Position numbers and translations under genes: made by a program. Below the pieces are notes generated by a model. That model saw only the letters and a program-made list of their open reading frames with translations, did no database searches and had not been told where the DNA came from. This document shows, piece after piece, positions 8,125-16,734 of a DNA stretch of 41,926 nt. The number at the start of each line of letters is the position of its first letter. The stretch's first letter is position 1. The stretch is from assembly GCA_001994995.1 (NCBI GenBank), contig MDJM01000040.1, positions 1 to 41,926 on the forward strand, read 5' to 3'. Source of the DNA: Candidatus Parepulonipiscium sp. PG-Nuni2H_MBin01 (GTDB lineage: Bacteria; Bacillota; Clostridia; Lachnospirales; Cellulosilyticaceae).

Positions 8125-8134
8125 ATTATACCAT
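8125..8134 (-). promoter_or_regulatory. Extended -10 promoter element of tadA
   Basis: Reading the - strand, TATGGTATAAT gives a perfect TATAAT with an upstream TGn extension. No good -35 is seen at 17 bases, which extended -10 promoters can do without. It lies 27 bases before the small upstream frame of tadA. Confidence 0.5.
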
Positions 8135-8159
8135 ATTTGAGTAAAAAAATACTGAGGAG

Positions 8160-9389
8160 TTATTTAACGATTTTCTTAACTACACGTTCTTTTTTCTTAC
8201 CTTTTTTAAATTCGTACATTCGCTCATCAGCTAATGCTACTATAGCATCTGTATCGAATTTGAGAGTTTCATCTATATTTACTATACCATAACTTATAGA
8301 AGTGTCATAGGGCTTTTCATATTTTGATGATAAATTAGTAATTTCTGTGTATGCAGCTAGAGTATTTCGCGTTGGAGTGTAAACTTCTTGGCTTGTACCT
8401 ACTACTAAAAATTCGTCCCCTCCTAGTCTAATAACCATAGACCCTTCATAGCTTACTTGCAACATCTTAGCTACTTCTAATATATAGAAGTCCCCCTCGT
8501 TATGTCCAAAAGTATCGTTGACAAATTTTAAACCATCCATATCTATAAATATTACAAAGAATAGGATTTTGTGTTGCTTATAAAAGTTAATGCGCTCCAT
8601 CCCTACTTCTCTTAAGTATAATCCTGTAAACGAGTCTTTGTGTGCAGTCTTACTAAGTTCGTTAATTCTATCTTGTTCTTCTCTTGCTAATGTGCTATAC
8701 TTATTAAATTGCTCCACCTCTAAATTAAGTTTTGCAAATACATAACCAAATACTATAGCAATACCTAGTCCTACCAACATTATAATGCCAATTTTAGTAT
8801 TTAACAGGGATATTTTAAATGGGTCTATATAACTGTGCTGCTTTATATTAGCAATAAGTACGCCATATATAAATATAATGGTAAGTATACGGCAAGATAA
8901 AACTAGACTTTTTTTATGTGATAGTAATACATCGATTTGTTCTTTTGTACACAGCTGTTTTAGTGCTATTGTTTGTAGTATTGCTGGAATCATTGTAATT
9001 ACACTTGTGATTAAACGAATATCCTCTTCTGTTTTGCTATTAAAAATACTAACATTAGTAGTCATTGAGATTAAACCTACAGCTATAAGCCCCCAAGCGT
9101 ATAGAGCTGTCATAAATATTAATGCTGCCATATAACATTGCAACGTATCTTTTTTATAGATAAGTTTGTATTCAGATGTATAGCAGGTCAGAAATAATAT
9201 TATGGGGACAGCATCGTTGATATGTAGCATTTGAGGAAGTAAAAACATAAAGGTATTTGCTGTGCTAGTCAAAAAAATTATTTTCCACTGTTCCATTTGC
9301 GGGACATAAACGTATGATGTATAACTAAACATAGAAAAGTTATAAAGTAGTAGGAGTTGAAAGAAAATTATTAAAGTTACATTAATCAT
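8160..9389 (-). CDS. Membrane diguanylate cyclase (GGDEF)
   Basis: 409 residues. The first 225 hold about seven hydrophobic segments, an unnamed membrane sensor region, followed by a short coiled linker and a GGDEF domain. The catalytic R-L-G-G-D-E-F is at about residues 320-327, and substrate-binding F-I-D-M-D-G-L-K-F-V-N-D and F-G-H-N-E-G-D are intact, so cyclic-di-GMP synthesis is expected. The product-inhibition RxxD site is not present at the usual five residues before GGDEF. Its start overlaps the stop of the upstream cyclase gene by four bases (ATGA), so the two are coupled. The basic end (KKGKKKERVVKK) is unusual but short. Confidence 0.9.
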   Translation of the reverse strand: MINVTLIIFFQLLLLYNFSMFSYTSYVYVPQMEQWKIIFLTSTANTFMFLLPQMLHINDAVPIILFLTCYTSEYKLIYKKDTLQCYMAALIFMTALYAWGLIAVGLISMTTNVSIFNSKTEEDIRLITSVITMIPAILQTIALKQLCTKEQIDVLLSHKKSLVLSCRILTIIFIYGVLIANIKQHSYIDPFKISLLNTKIGIIMLVGLGIAIVFGYVFAKLNLEVEQFNKYSTLAREEQDRINELSKTAHKDSFTGLYLREVGMERINFYKQHKILFFVIFIDMDGLKFVNDTFGHNEGDFYILEVAKMLQVSYEGSMVIRLGGDEFLVVGTSQEVYTPTRNTLAAYTEITNLSSKYEKPYDTSISYGIVNIDETLKFDTDAIVALADERMYEFKKGKKKERVVKKIVK

Positions 9390-10639
9390 AATTTATCCTC
9401 CATTTCACTATAAAATTTAGCCTTGTCTTTTCTCATAATCACATCCACTTCTTCAAGAATATATTCAAGTCCTAGTGCGGCTAATTCTGGTGTAACTATT
9501 AGCTCTCCAATACTTGCTGCTACTAAAAAATCTTCAATATCATTTTGAATTCGGATGTTTTCTCTGATTTTACGCACAACAGAGTCTAGTTCTGATGCAG
9601 TAATTTGATTTAAAAATAGTAATAATTCGTCTCCACCTAACCTACCAGCCAGGTCTTTTTCATTTTCTCGTATGCTACCTTTAACGGCATGCGCAACTCT
9701 TTTAATCAGTCTATCCCCTGCTTCATGTCCATAGTTGTCGTTAACATATTTTAACCCATTAATATCAATAAAAATGATTCCATGCGTGGCTTTATCTTTA
9801 ATGCATTCTGTAAATGTAGCTTTAATATGATTAACAATATACATTTTTGTATATAGCTGAGTTAAATCATCGCGTGTAACTTTGTTGACGATTTCATTAC
9901 GCCTATTTAGCAGTTGGCTGTAAAATAGTTTTGCTTCATCTGTTTTCTGGCGGTATAAGTTAATGCCTATGCTTTGGTAAGTGTGGTATAGCACTGTGTA
10001 ATATAAAATGTAATTTACAAGTACAGTTGAGAATATCATAATAGCTTGTTCTCCAAAGTCATAGTTAAATAAGATTATAAATTCATCAAACCCTATTTGC
10101 AAAGTAAGTAAAGCGCCTAATACTGTTAATAGTTCTGCATAACCTTCGGTTGTAATTATATTTTTAATGTTTTTTATACCAAGTAGTTTTATGGTAACTA
10201 TGGAAACTATTATTAATATAATGTATAATGTGAATGATACAATTAAGTTTATATCCAATCGGTCAGATATTATATCTGTTTGGAAGTTATATAAATAAGT
10301 GTATATCTTCACCAGAGCTAGAAATGCCGTGCTCATATTTAGTGTTACATATGAGGCTATGCAACCAGCTTCCCGCTTTGTAGTACCCATTATTACACAT
10401 TCTACACATAAGCATATAAAGGCAATAGAATAATAGAAGTAATGCGGTATATTTAAAAAATAGATTGATGAGTATGCGCAGCAATTTATTATGCTAAATG
10501 CTATGCAAATAAAAATCCCCTTGCTATAATTAGTGATTAATTGGCTTACTGTAATTAGGGTTAGGAAACTAAACGCTAGGTGTGCACATGTTGCTAAAAT
10601 AAATAGAACCCAGTTATCTCTAATTAAGCTGATGTCCAT
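9386..10639 (-). CDS. Membrane diguanylate cyclase (GGDEL variant)
   Basis: 417 residues with the same plan as its downstream neighbour: about seven membrane segments to residue 230, then a GGDEF domain. The active-site loop reads R-L-G-G-D-E-L at about 331-337, a change of the last residue that many active cyclases tolerate. F-I-D-I-N-G-L-K-Y-V-N-D and Y-G-H-E-A-G-D are intact. No RxxD inhibition site is seen. It has an AAGGGGG ribosome site and is followed by the 409-residue cyclase through a 4-base overlap. The two membrane regions are of similar size and layout, so the pair may have arisen by duplication, though their sequences have diverged. Confidence 0.88.
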   Translation of the reverse strand: MDISLIRDNWVLFILATCAHLAFSFLTLITVSQLITNYSKGIFICIAFSIINCCAYSSIYFLNIPHYFYYSIAFICLCVECVIMGTTKREAGCIASYVTLNMSTAFLALVKIYTYLYNFQTDIISDRLDINLIVSFTLYIILIIVSIVTIKLLGIKNIKNIITTEGYAELLTVLGALLTLQIGFDEFIILFNYDFGEQAIMIFSTVLVNYILYYTVLYHTYQSIGINLYRQKTDEAKLFYSQLLNRRNEIVNKVTRDDLTQLYTKMYIVNHIKATFTECIKDKATHGIIFIDINGLKYVNDNYGHEAGDRLIKRVAHAVKGSIRENEKDLAGRLGGDELLLFLNQITASELDSVVRKIRENIRIQNDIEDFLVAASIGELIVTPELAALGLEYILEEVDVIMRKDKAKFYSEMEDKL

Positions 10640-10663
10640 AAATTTACCCCCTTCCTATAAATA

Positions 10664-10684
10664 AAGAGGGGGAGTGCCCCTCTT
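10664..10684 (-). terminator. Hairpin between the EAL gene and the two membrane cyclases
   Basis: AAGAGGGG (10664-10671) pairs with CCCCTCTT (10677-10684), a perfect 8-base stem with a 5-base loop. On the - strand it is followed by TATTTAT rather than a clean T-run, so it is a partial terminator or processing site between the EAL gene and the downstream cyclase pair. Confidence 0.5.
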
Positions 10685-10693
10685 ATTATAGTT

Positions 10694-12787
10694 TTAATAT
10701 GATTCTTTTAAGAATTCCCATACGTTTTCTTCTGGCATAGGTCTACTTACAATATATCCTTGTAGCACATCACAATTGTATGCTTCTAAGTAATCTAGCT
10801 GCACAGCTTCTTCAACTCCTTCTGCAACAACCGCTAAGTCTAGGTCATGCCCTAAGTTAATGATGGAGCCAACTAGGTTTTTTCTATCAGTACCAATGTC
10901 ATCCACAAAAGTTTTCTCAATTTTTAATACGTCTACCGGAAATTGTTTTAGGTAGGTAAGAGAAGAATATCCTGTGCCAAAATCGTCTAAAGCTATAATT
11001 ACTCCTCTACTTTGTAAACATCTAATTTTTTCGGTATTTGTTTTCATATCTTTCATTAAGATAGTTTCTGTGATTTCCATATGCAAGTTATAAGTATTTA
11101 CATCTGTTTCATCTAGAATTTCGTTTACTGTATTTACAAAGTTTGGATCAGCAATTTGAACGCCAGAAATATTTACAGCAACATAAAGATTTGGGTATCC
11201 GCCAGCAGCTAATCTATTTATAAATTCGCATGCTTCTTTTATTACCCATGCCCCTATAGGTACCATAAGACCAGTTTCTTCAGCACTAGTAATAAATTTA
11301 AATGGTGGGATAATTCTGCCATCTGGCTTAATCCATCTAATTAGCGCCTCAAATCCTTGCACTTTGTTATTACTCATATTTACCTGTGGTTGATAATATA
11401 AGCTAAATTCTGAATTTTTCAGTCCTTCGCGTAAGTCACTTTCCATATACATTCGTGCCACTACATCTTCCTTGAAGTTTTTATGGTAGAACATATATTT
11501 TTTCTTACCTTCAGCTTTTACTTTATGCATTGCTATATCAGCATTGTTACATAATTCCTCAAAGTCTAATGAGTCGTTTGGATACATTGAGATTCCTGCA
11601 CTGTAAGAAAGTCCAAAATTGACAGTTTGCACAGTAAATGGCTTTGCAAATACTTGTGTTACTTTATCCATAAATATATGCACTTCATCAAGACTTTCTA
11701 CATCTTCTAATACAATGATAAATTCATCAGCGATAAGACGGCCTACTATAAAATTTTTCCACTCAATATTTTTTAGTCTACTCACAACTTGTTTTAGTGT
11801 TTCGTCGCCATATTTACGCCCGAATGAATCGTTAACAAATTTAAAATTGTCTAAATCAAAGTAAATAACAGCCATATGATTTTTTTCGTTGTGTTCCCTA
11901 AAATAACTCAAGAAATAATCTTTATTTGGTGCTTTAGTCAGCGGGTCATAAAGCGTATTTATCATCTTTTCTTCAATTTGTTTTTCGGCGTTAATATCAG
12001 CTAGAGCTACCAGAATATTAAGTGTATCCGACTTAGCAGTCTGGTAATACTTTACGATTAAGTAAATCCAAATCCATCCTTTAGAAGGGTGATTATACTT
12101 ACATTCTAGCCCGTACTCATACCCCTTTGCATCTATAGCAAGGTCTTGGTATTCTGTAATTTTTTCAATTGTTTCTGTGTCAAATGCATTTACATTAAGC
12201 TTAAGATTTTCATGCTCACCATATAGCCCAAGTACATTTTTAAAAGCAGTAGTCGATTTTAATAGACATATGTGGTCATTAGGCAAGTCGTATTGACATA
12301 TAGCGATTGTATTATCTTCATTAATAATCTTAATATAATCTATTATGTCGTCATATTTGCTTATTTCATCAACTACTGTATTATAATGCTCTTGTAATAA
12401 CTCTTCAGCTTGCTCTAAGTCTGAATGTAATTTTTTGATATACTTACTATTCCCTTGAATTAAATTATACTTTTTAACATCTATAGCAGATAATTCAATA
12501 GTTTCTTTTTCCTTATTTGACTCTACTGTGCAAATTGTGTAAATTCTATCACCAGCTAAAGTTTGTAACGTTAAATCCACGCTATTTTTATTTTTAACTG
12601 CAATAACGTTATTTAAAAATTCGTTAATAGAGCCTGTGTCAATGGCTAATTCATTGATATGCTTTTGTTGAAACTCAGATTTAGTATACCCTAAGCGTTC
12701 TGTTGCATAACCGTTAGCTGATAAAATTTTTCCTTTAAAGTTCATGATTAAAATCATAACCTCTTGTGATTGTTTTAACTCGTTCAT
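10694..12787 (-). CDS. PAS-GGDEF(degenerate)-EAL protein, cyclic-di-GMP phosphodiesterase
   Basis: 697 residues, soluble. A PAS domain fills about residues 5-110, a coiled stretch and a second PAS-like region (120-260) follow, then a GGDEF domain and an EAL domain. The cyclase loop reads R-L-I-A-D-E-F near residue 350, so both glycines are lost and synthesis is unlikely. The EAL domain is complete: E-A-L-I-R-W near 478, D-D-F-G-T-G-Y-S-S, L-K-I-E-K, A-E-G-V-E and Q-G-Y-I-V-S-R-P. It should hydrolyse cyclic-di-GMP, with the dead GGDEF domain possibly sensing GTP, as in other such hybrids. It has a TAGGAGGT ribosome site and its own promoter, 92 bases upstream of the start. Confidence 0.92.
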   Translation of the reverse strand: MNELKQSQEVMILIMNFKGKILSANGYATERLGYTKSEFQQKHINELAIDTGSINEFLNNVIAVKNKNSVDLTLQTLAGDRIYTICTVESNKEKETIELSAIDVKKYNLIQGNSKYIKKLHSDLEQAEELLQEHYNTVVDEISKYDDIIDYIKIINEDNTIAICQYDLPNDHICLLKSTTAFKNVLGLYGEHENLKLNVNAFDTETIEKITEYQDLAIDAKGYEYGLECKYNHPSKGWIWIYLIVKYYQTAKSDTLNILVALADINAEKQIEEKMINTLYDPLTKAPNKDYFLSYFREHNEKNHMAVIYFDLDNFKFVNDSFGRKYGDETLKQVVSRLKNIEWKNFIVGRLIADEFIIVLEDVESLDEVHIFMDKVTQVFAKPFTVQTVNFGLSYSAGISMYPNDSLDFEELCNNADIAMHKVKAEGKKKYMFYHKNFKEDVVARMYMESDLREGLKNSEFSLYYQPQVNMSNNKVQGFEALIRWIKPDGRIIPPFKFITSAEETGLMVPIGAWVIKEACEFINRLAAGGYPNLYVAVNISGVQIADPNFVNTVNEILDETDVNTYNLHMEITETILMKDMKTNTEKIRCLQSRGVIIALDDFGTGYSSLTYLKQFPVDVLKIEKTFVDDIGTDRKNLVGSIINLGHDLDLAVVAEGVEEAVQLDYLEAYNCDVLQGYIVSRPMPEENVWEFLKESY

Positions 12788-12878
12788 AGATTTTTACCTC
12801 CTAAAATTGTCAATATATTTATGCGATTTTTTACTTGAATTTACCTACCCCATATGCCTATACTAATATTTACAATTA

Positions 12879-12907
12879 ATTATACTCTACTAGTTATTAT
12901 AAGGCAA
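12879..12907 (-). promoter_or_regulatory. Promoter of the PAS-GGDEF-EAL gene
   Basis: On the - strand TTGCCT (12902-12907) is separated by exactly 17 bases from a perfect TATAAT (12879-12884). It lies downstream of the two GGDEF-GAF genes, so the EAL gene can be expressed independently of them. Confidence 0.65.
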
Positions 12908-12973
12908 TATAAATTATTATGCTAATCCTTTAATACATATAGCAATAATTTTAGCTAAAAATTTTACAAAATT

Positions 12974-14806
12974 TTATACCAATACGTTAATACGTTTACT
13001 AATTAAATATATGGCAATTATCTTTGCTAAAAAAACTAACGTATTAATTGTTTTGGTGTCCCAACTTGTTTTGGTGGAACACTTGTCATATCCAATAATC
13101 AATGAGATTTTTCCTTCTTTTTGAATACTGCAGTTTAGCATAGATTTGATGTTATCTTGTTGGAATATTTCTGCTATATCTTTAGGTAGATTGTCAGTAT
13201 TAGTAAAAATTCCTATTCCTTTTTCATCATATAAACTTACCATACTATTAACTTCAGTTATTGTTATTTCTGTTAGCACCGATTCTAAAATACCTTTTTG
13301 GCACCATTGATATTGATGTGTAAATTTATCAGATTCCCAATCTAGCGCGATTACATAGCATCTATCTATATTATATAAATTACCTAGTATCCCAAAGACT
13401 TTTAATATAGTTTCATTAGGATTGTGGGAACTATATAATATTTCAAAAATACTAAAGCATAGTTGAATATCTATAAATTGACAACTATTTCGTTTAATAG
13501 TTTCAAATCTTGTAATTTGTAGTTCAAGCGCTGCTGTTTCCATATCATTTTTATAAATAGCAAATTGATTTTTACCTTGTTTTTTTGCATGATACATTGC
13601 AGCGTCGGCTTTTTTGTATAAGGTAGTGAATGTATCTCCGTCTTTGGGGTAAGATGAAACTCCAATACTGCCTGAAATTTGATATTTTTGAATTCCATCT
13701 GAATATGTGTTCAAAAATGCTTCTGTAATCTTATTAAGCCTTTCTATTAGTACCTCTTCTACTTTAAAGTTTTTTAAAAATACTAAAAACTCATCGCCAC
13801 CAATTCGGGCAACTACATCTACTTCTCTAAAAATACCACGTAATCTATTGGCTAAAGTAGTAAGTACTAAATCCCCATATGCATGCCCCATGTTATCGTT
13901 AATAGCTTTAAAGTTATCTATATCTATTAATAGTAAGTAACATGTTCCTTTTAATAAATCTTTTTTTAACGTTTCTGTTATCAGGTCTTCAGCAGTCATT
14001 TTGTTATAACAACCTGTAAGTAAATCCCGTTCCGATTTTAGTTTATACTTAACTTCCTCATCAATATCTTTAATTATCCCAAATGCTTTTACGGGAGAAC
14101 CATTTTTGTAACTTATATCATATAGTACACTTATCCATGGTATTTTATGTTCTGAGAATTTTAGTCTAAAATCAAATACATTTTTTTCACCTGCATTCAT
14201 ACTATTTATAAAGTCGGTAAATACATCTATATCTTTTTCTACAAGTTTGTATCTATAAAAATCACTTACTTTTAACTCCCAATAGGCTTTAGTCATTTGG
14301 AAGTCTTTATAAAATGTGATGTGGTCTTTTTCTATGTCATATTTAAAGAAAGAATTTTTTGATAAAATAACTAACATATTGGTCAAAGACTTTTGTTCAT
14401 TATAGTGTTTTACTTTTTGTAAATTTTCACTAGTTTGACTCACTATATCTAAATATAAGCAGTCGTCATCTAGTACATCTACGCAATATAGATATATATC
14501 ATGTTGGTGTAAGTAGAAAAAATTAATTAAATATTTAAAATTACCTTTATTGATGCTAACAGTGATTTTATCTTGGATATTACCATTAAGATGATATTTT
14601 AATCTAGAATTAGCATTAATATACATTCTGGTATCTTCATGTTCTAAAAAAATATCTAGTATTGCTTGACTCTTTAGTGGAGCGAAATAATTTTTTTTAT
14701 CCAGTACAATATGGTAAATGTTATTATACGTATCCAAAATAGCAATAGCATCATGTTTATCTAAAAAAACCCCTTGTTGTAAATAATTAGTTAATAAATC
14801 ACCCAT
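12974..14806 (-). CDS. GGDEF diguanylate cyclase with C-terminal GAF-like domain (copy B)
   Basis: 610 residues from the ATG at 14806, which has an ideal AAAGGAGG site six bases upstream; an in-frame ATG at 14824 lies before that site and is rejected. Domains in order: an unnamed N-terminal region (1-130), a PAS-like region (130-260) ending F-G-I-I-K-D-I-D, a GGDEF domain with R-I-G-G-D-E-F near residue 337 and the inhibition site R-E-V-D five residues before it, and a GAF-like C-terminal domain of about 165 residues. There are no membrane segments. It is a tandem paralogue of the gene just upstream, with many identical blocks (for example K-T-I-N-T-L near the end). A sensor domain placed after GGDEF is uncommon. 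Confidence 0.88.
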   Translation of the reverse strand: MGDLLTNYLQQGVFLDKHDAIAILDTYNNIYHIVLDKKNYFAPLKSQAILDIFLEHEDTRMYINANSRLKYHLNGNIQDKITVSINKGNFKYLINFFYLHQHDIYLYCVDVLDDDCLYLDIVSQTSENLQKVKHYNEQKSLTNMLVILSKNSFFKYDIEKDHITFYKDFQMTKAYWELKVSDFYRYKLVEKDIDVFTDFINSMNAGEKNVFDFRLKFSEHKIPWISVLYDISYKNGSPVKAFGIIKDIDEEVKYKLKSERDLLTGCYNKMTAEDLITETLKKDLLKGTCYLLLIDIDNFKAINDNMGHAYGDLVLTTLANRLRGIFREVDVVARIGGDEFLVFLKNFKVEEVLIERLNKITEAFLNTYSDGIQKYQISGSIGVSSYPKDGDTFTTLYKKADAAMYHAKKQGKNQFAIYKNDMETAALELQITRFETIKRNSCQFIDIQLCFSIFEILYSSHNPNETILKVFGILGNLYNIDRCYVIALDWESDKFTHQYQWCQKGILESVLTEITITEVNSMVSLYDEKGIGIFTNTDNLPKDIAEIFQQDNIKSMLNCSIQKEGKISLIIGYDKCSTKTSWDTKTINTLVFLAKIIAIYLISKRINVLV

Positions 14807-14826
14807 AAACTGCCTCCTTTCCATTA

Positions 14827-16620
14827 TTAGCAGACATATATGCTTATAATTTTAGCTAAGAATATTAACGTATTTATAGTCTTCTGGTTCCATTTCATTT
14901 GTGGGTAGTATCTATCAAAGCCTAGAGTTATACTGACTTGGTCTTCAATTTTCATTGAGCAGTGCAGCATAGATTTTATATCACTGTATGGCATTGCGTC
15001 CCAAAATTCTTGAGGAAACTCCATTGAAGAGTCAAAATAAAAAATTCCGCCTTCGTCGTACATATCTGTAATAGGTTTTACCATCTGGGTTGAAATTGTA
15101 TATGGCATATATGGTAAGTAAGCAGCCTTTTCGTTTATCCATTCAAACTGATTTAAATGAAGCCCCAGCGCATGGTCTACTCTAAATATATAAAATCTAT
15201 CTATATCATATGAATTGCCTATAATACTGATAATTTTGTTAAGCCCTATTAGTACGTCGTCTACATTATATAGTAGTTCAAATAAATTAAAGCATAATTC
15301 AATATCTATAAATTGTGAAGAAGTACGTTTCATAGCATCAAAGTGGTCTACTACTGTGTCCGCTACCGTAGCCCCCCAGCTATGGTCATATATTATATAT
15401 TGATTTTTACCCTGCTTTTTTGCTCTATACATTGCTATGTCTGCTTTTTCAGCCATGTCTTTAAAAGTATGCCCATCTCTAGGGTACATACTAACTCCTA
15501 TGCTACTAGAAATTTCATGTTCAGTAAATACATCGTAATATACATTATGAAATGCTTTTTTTACTTCTTCTAATCGTTCTATTAGAGTGATTTCAGAGTC
15601 AAGGTTTTTAACAAATACCATAAACTCGTCTCCTCCAATACGCCCTACTACATCCTCTTTTCTAAAGATAGTTTTTAAGTTTTTGGCTAGGTTGATAAGA
15701 ACGGTATCTCCAAAGTTATGTCCTAAGTTATCATTAACTGCTTTAAAGTTATCCACATCAATAAATATCAAATAACTGTGGGCCGCTAAATTTCCTTCGC
15801 GTAATAAATGGTCTATCTTTTTTTCAGATGTCAGTTTATTATAAAGTCCTGTTAGTAAGTCACATTCAGATTTATTCTTATACTTAACTTCAGCATCTAT
15901 ATTTTTAATAATTCCAAATATGGTAACAGGAGTATTATCTTCATTAAAGTTTACTTCATAATGAACTCTATACCAATTATATTGTTCTTGCTTAAATTTC
16001 ATTCTAAACTCTGCACTTTCTACTTTTCCTACATCCATAGCGGCTATGAATTGCATAAATATGTCTTTATCGGGCTGTACTAAATCCGATTCTAAAATTT
16101 CTTTTACCGATAATATTTGGCTCGGTTGAATAAGTAATATATCTTCATAAAAAGTGAACAATTTGGTTATAGGTTCATATCTAAAAAATAAATTTCGTGC
16201 AAATACAGTTAACATATTGACTAACCGTGTGTTTTCATATTGCTTTTCCGTATTCTGAGTTACCTCGTGTTGTAGTTGATTTACGTTATATATTTCATCT
16301 ATAAAGCAAAGGTATTGGTCTTTTTCAGCTAGATATATAAGTGTTAAGTAGTATTTTTCCTTATCACTTTCTAGATTAATGTAGATTTTCTTTTTTGCTC
16401 TATTTAATAACACTTGTGGCACATTGGCGGCCTCTAGTTGAGGGAACTTTATAAATTCATAAGCAAATAATTCCTTCCAATGTCCAGCTAACGGTATAAA
16501 TTGAAAATAATTTTTTTGACTAAAAATGATTTTATACGTTTGGTTTTTAGCGTCCATTAATACTACAGCTTCATGTTCGTTATAAAGCAGATTGAGTTCA
16601 TCTTTTAAGTATTCTTCCAT
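14827..16620 (-). CDS. GGDEF diguanylate cyclase with C-terminal GAF-like domain (copy A)
   Basis: 597 residues, first gene of the tandem pair. It shares the full plan of copy B: N-terminal region, PAS-like region ending F-G-I-I-K-N-I-D, GGDEF domain with R-I-G-G-D-E-F near residue 330 and the inhibition site R-K-E-D before it, and a GAF-like C-terminus ending K-T-I-N-T-L-I-F-L-A-K. Catalytic and product-inhibition motifs are both intact, so it is a regulated cyclase. No membrane segment is seen. The stop codon is 20 bases before the start of copy B, so they form one transcript. A promoter and a 12-base stem-loop precede it. Confidence 0.88.
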   Translation of the reverse strand: MEEYLKDELNLLYNEHEAVVLMDAKNQTYKIIFSQKNYFQFIPLAGHWKELFAYEFIKFPQLEAANVPQVLLNRAKKKIYINLESDKEKYYLTLIYLAEKDQYLCFIDEIYNVNQLQHEVTQNTEKQYENTRLVNMLTVFARNLFFRYEPITKLFTFYEDILLIQPSQILSVKEILESDLVQPDKDIFMQFIAAMDVGKVESAEFRMKFKQEQYNWYRVHYEVNFNEDNTPVTIFGIIKNIDAEVKYKNKSECDLLTGLYNKLTSEKKIDHLLREGNLAAHSYLIFIDVDNFKAVNDNLGHNFGDTVLINLAKNLKTIFRKEDVVGRIGGDEFMVFVKNLDSEITLIERLEEVKKAFHNVYYDVFTEHEISSSIGVSMYPRDGHTFKDMAEKADIAMYRAKKQGKNQYIIYDHSWGATVADTVVDHFDAMKRTSSQFIDIELCFNLFELLYNVDDVLIGLNKIISIIGNSYDIDRFYIFRVDHALGLHLNQFEWINEKAAYLPYMPYTISTQMVKPITDMYDEGGIFYFDSSMEFPQEFWDAMPYSDIKSMLHCSMKIEDQVSITLGFDRYYPQMKWNQKTINTLIFLAKIISIYVC

Positions 16621-16650
16621 ACCCTCACTCCCATCTTTTTAAAATAAATT

Positions 16651-16687
16651 ATATCTTTGTGCTAGATGAAGTTATGCACAAAGATAT
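16651..16687 (-). promoter_or_regulatory. Perfect 12-base inverted repeat at the 5' end of the GGDEF-GAF transcript
   Basis: ATATCTTTGTGC (16651-16662) and GCACAAAGATAT (16676-16687) are perfect complements around a 13-base spacer. Given the -10 at 16696-16701 the transcript should start near 16689, which puts the stem-loop at the very 5' end of the mRNA. It could protect the message from 5' decay, act as an operator, or terminate purH, although no T-run follows. Confidence 0.6.
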
Positions 16688-16695
16688 TAACATAT

Positions 16696-16723
16696 ACTAT
16701 ATTTTAGCATGGTTTAGAGTAAA
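16696..16723 (-). promoter_or_regulatory. Candidate promoter of the GGDEF-GAF pair
   Basis: On the - strand TTTACT (16718-16723), 16-base spacer, TATAGT (16696-16701). It sits just after the purH stop codon and points into the cyclase pair. Confidence 0.45.
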
Positions 16724-16734
16724 TTACCACAATT

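Noticed and set aside
12908..12973. Intrinsic terminator after the second GGDEF-GAF gene
   Set aside because: Only AAAATTTT-type pairing without a GC stem is present; read-through into the EAL gene cannot be excluded.
16621..16734. Cyclic-di-GMP (GEMM) riboswitch before the GGDEF-GAF pair
   Set aside because: The 114-base region lacks the conserved GEMM-I tetraloop and receptor sequences; only a simple stem-loop is present.
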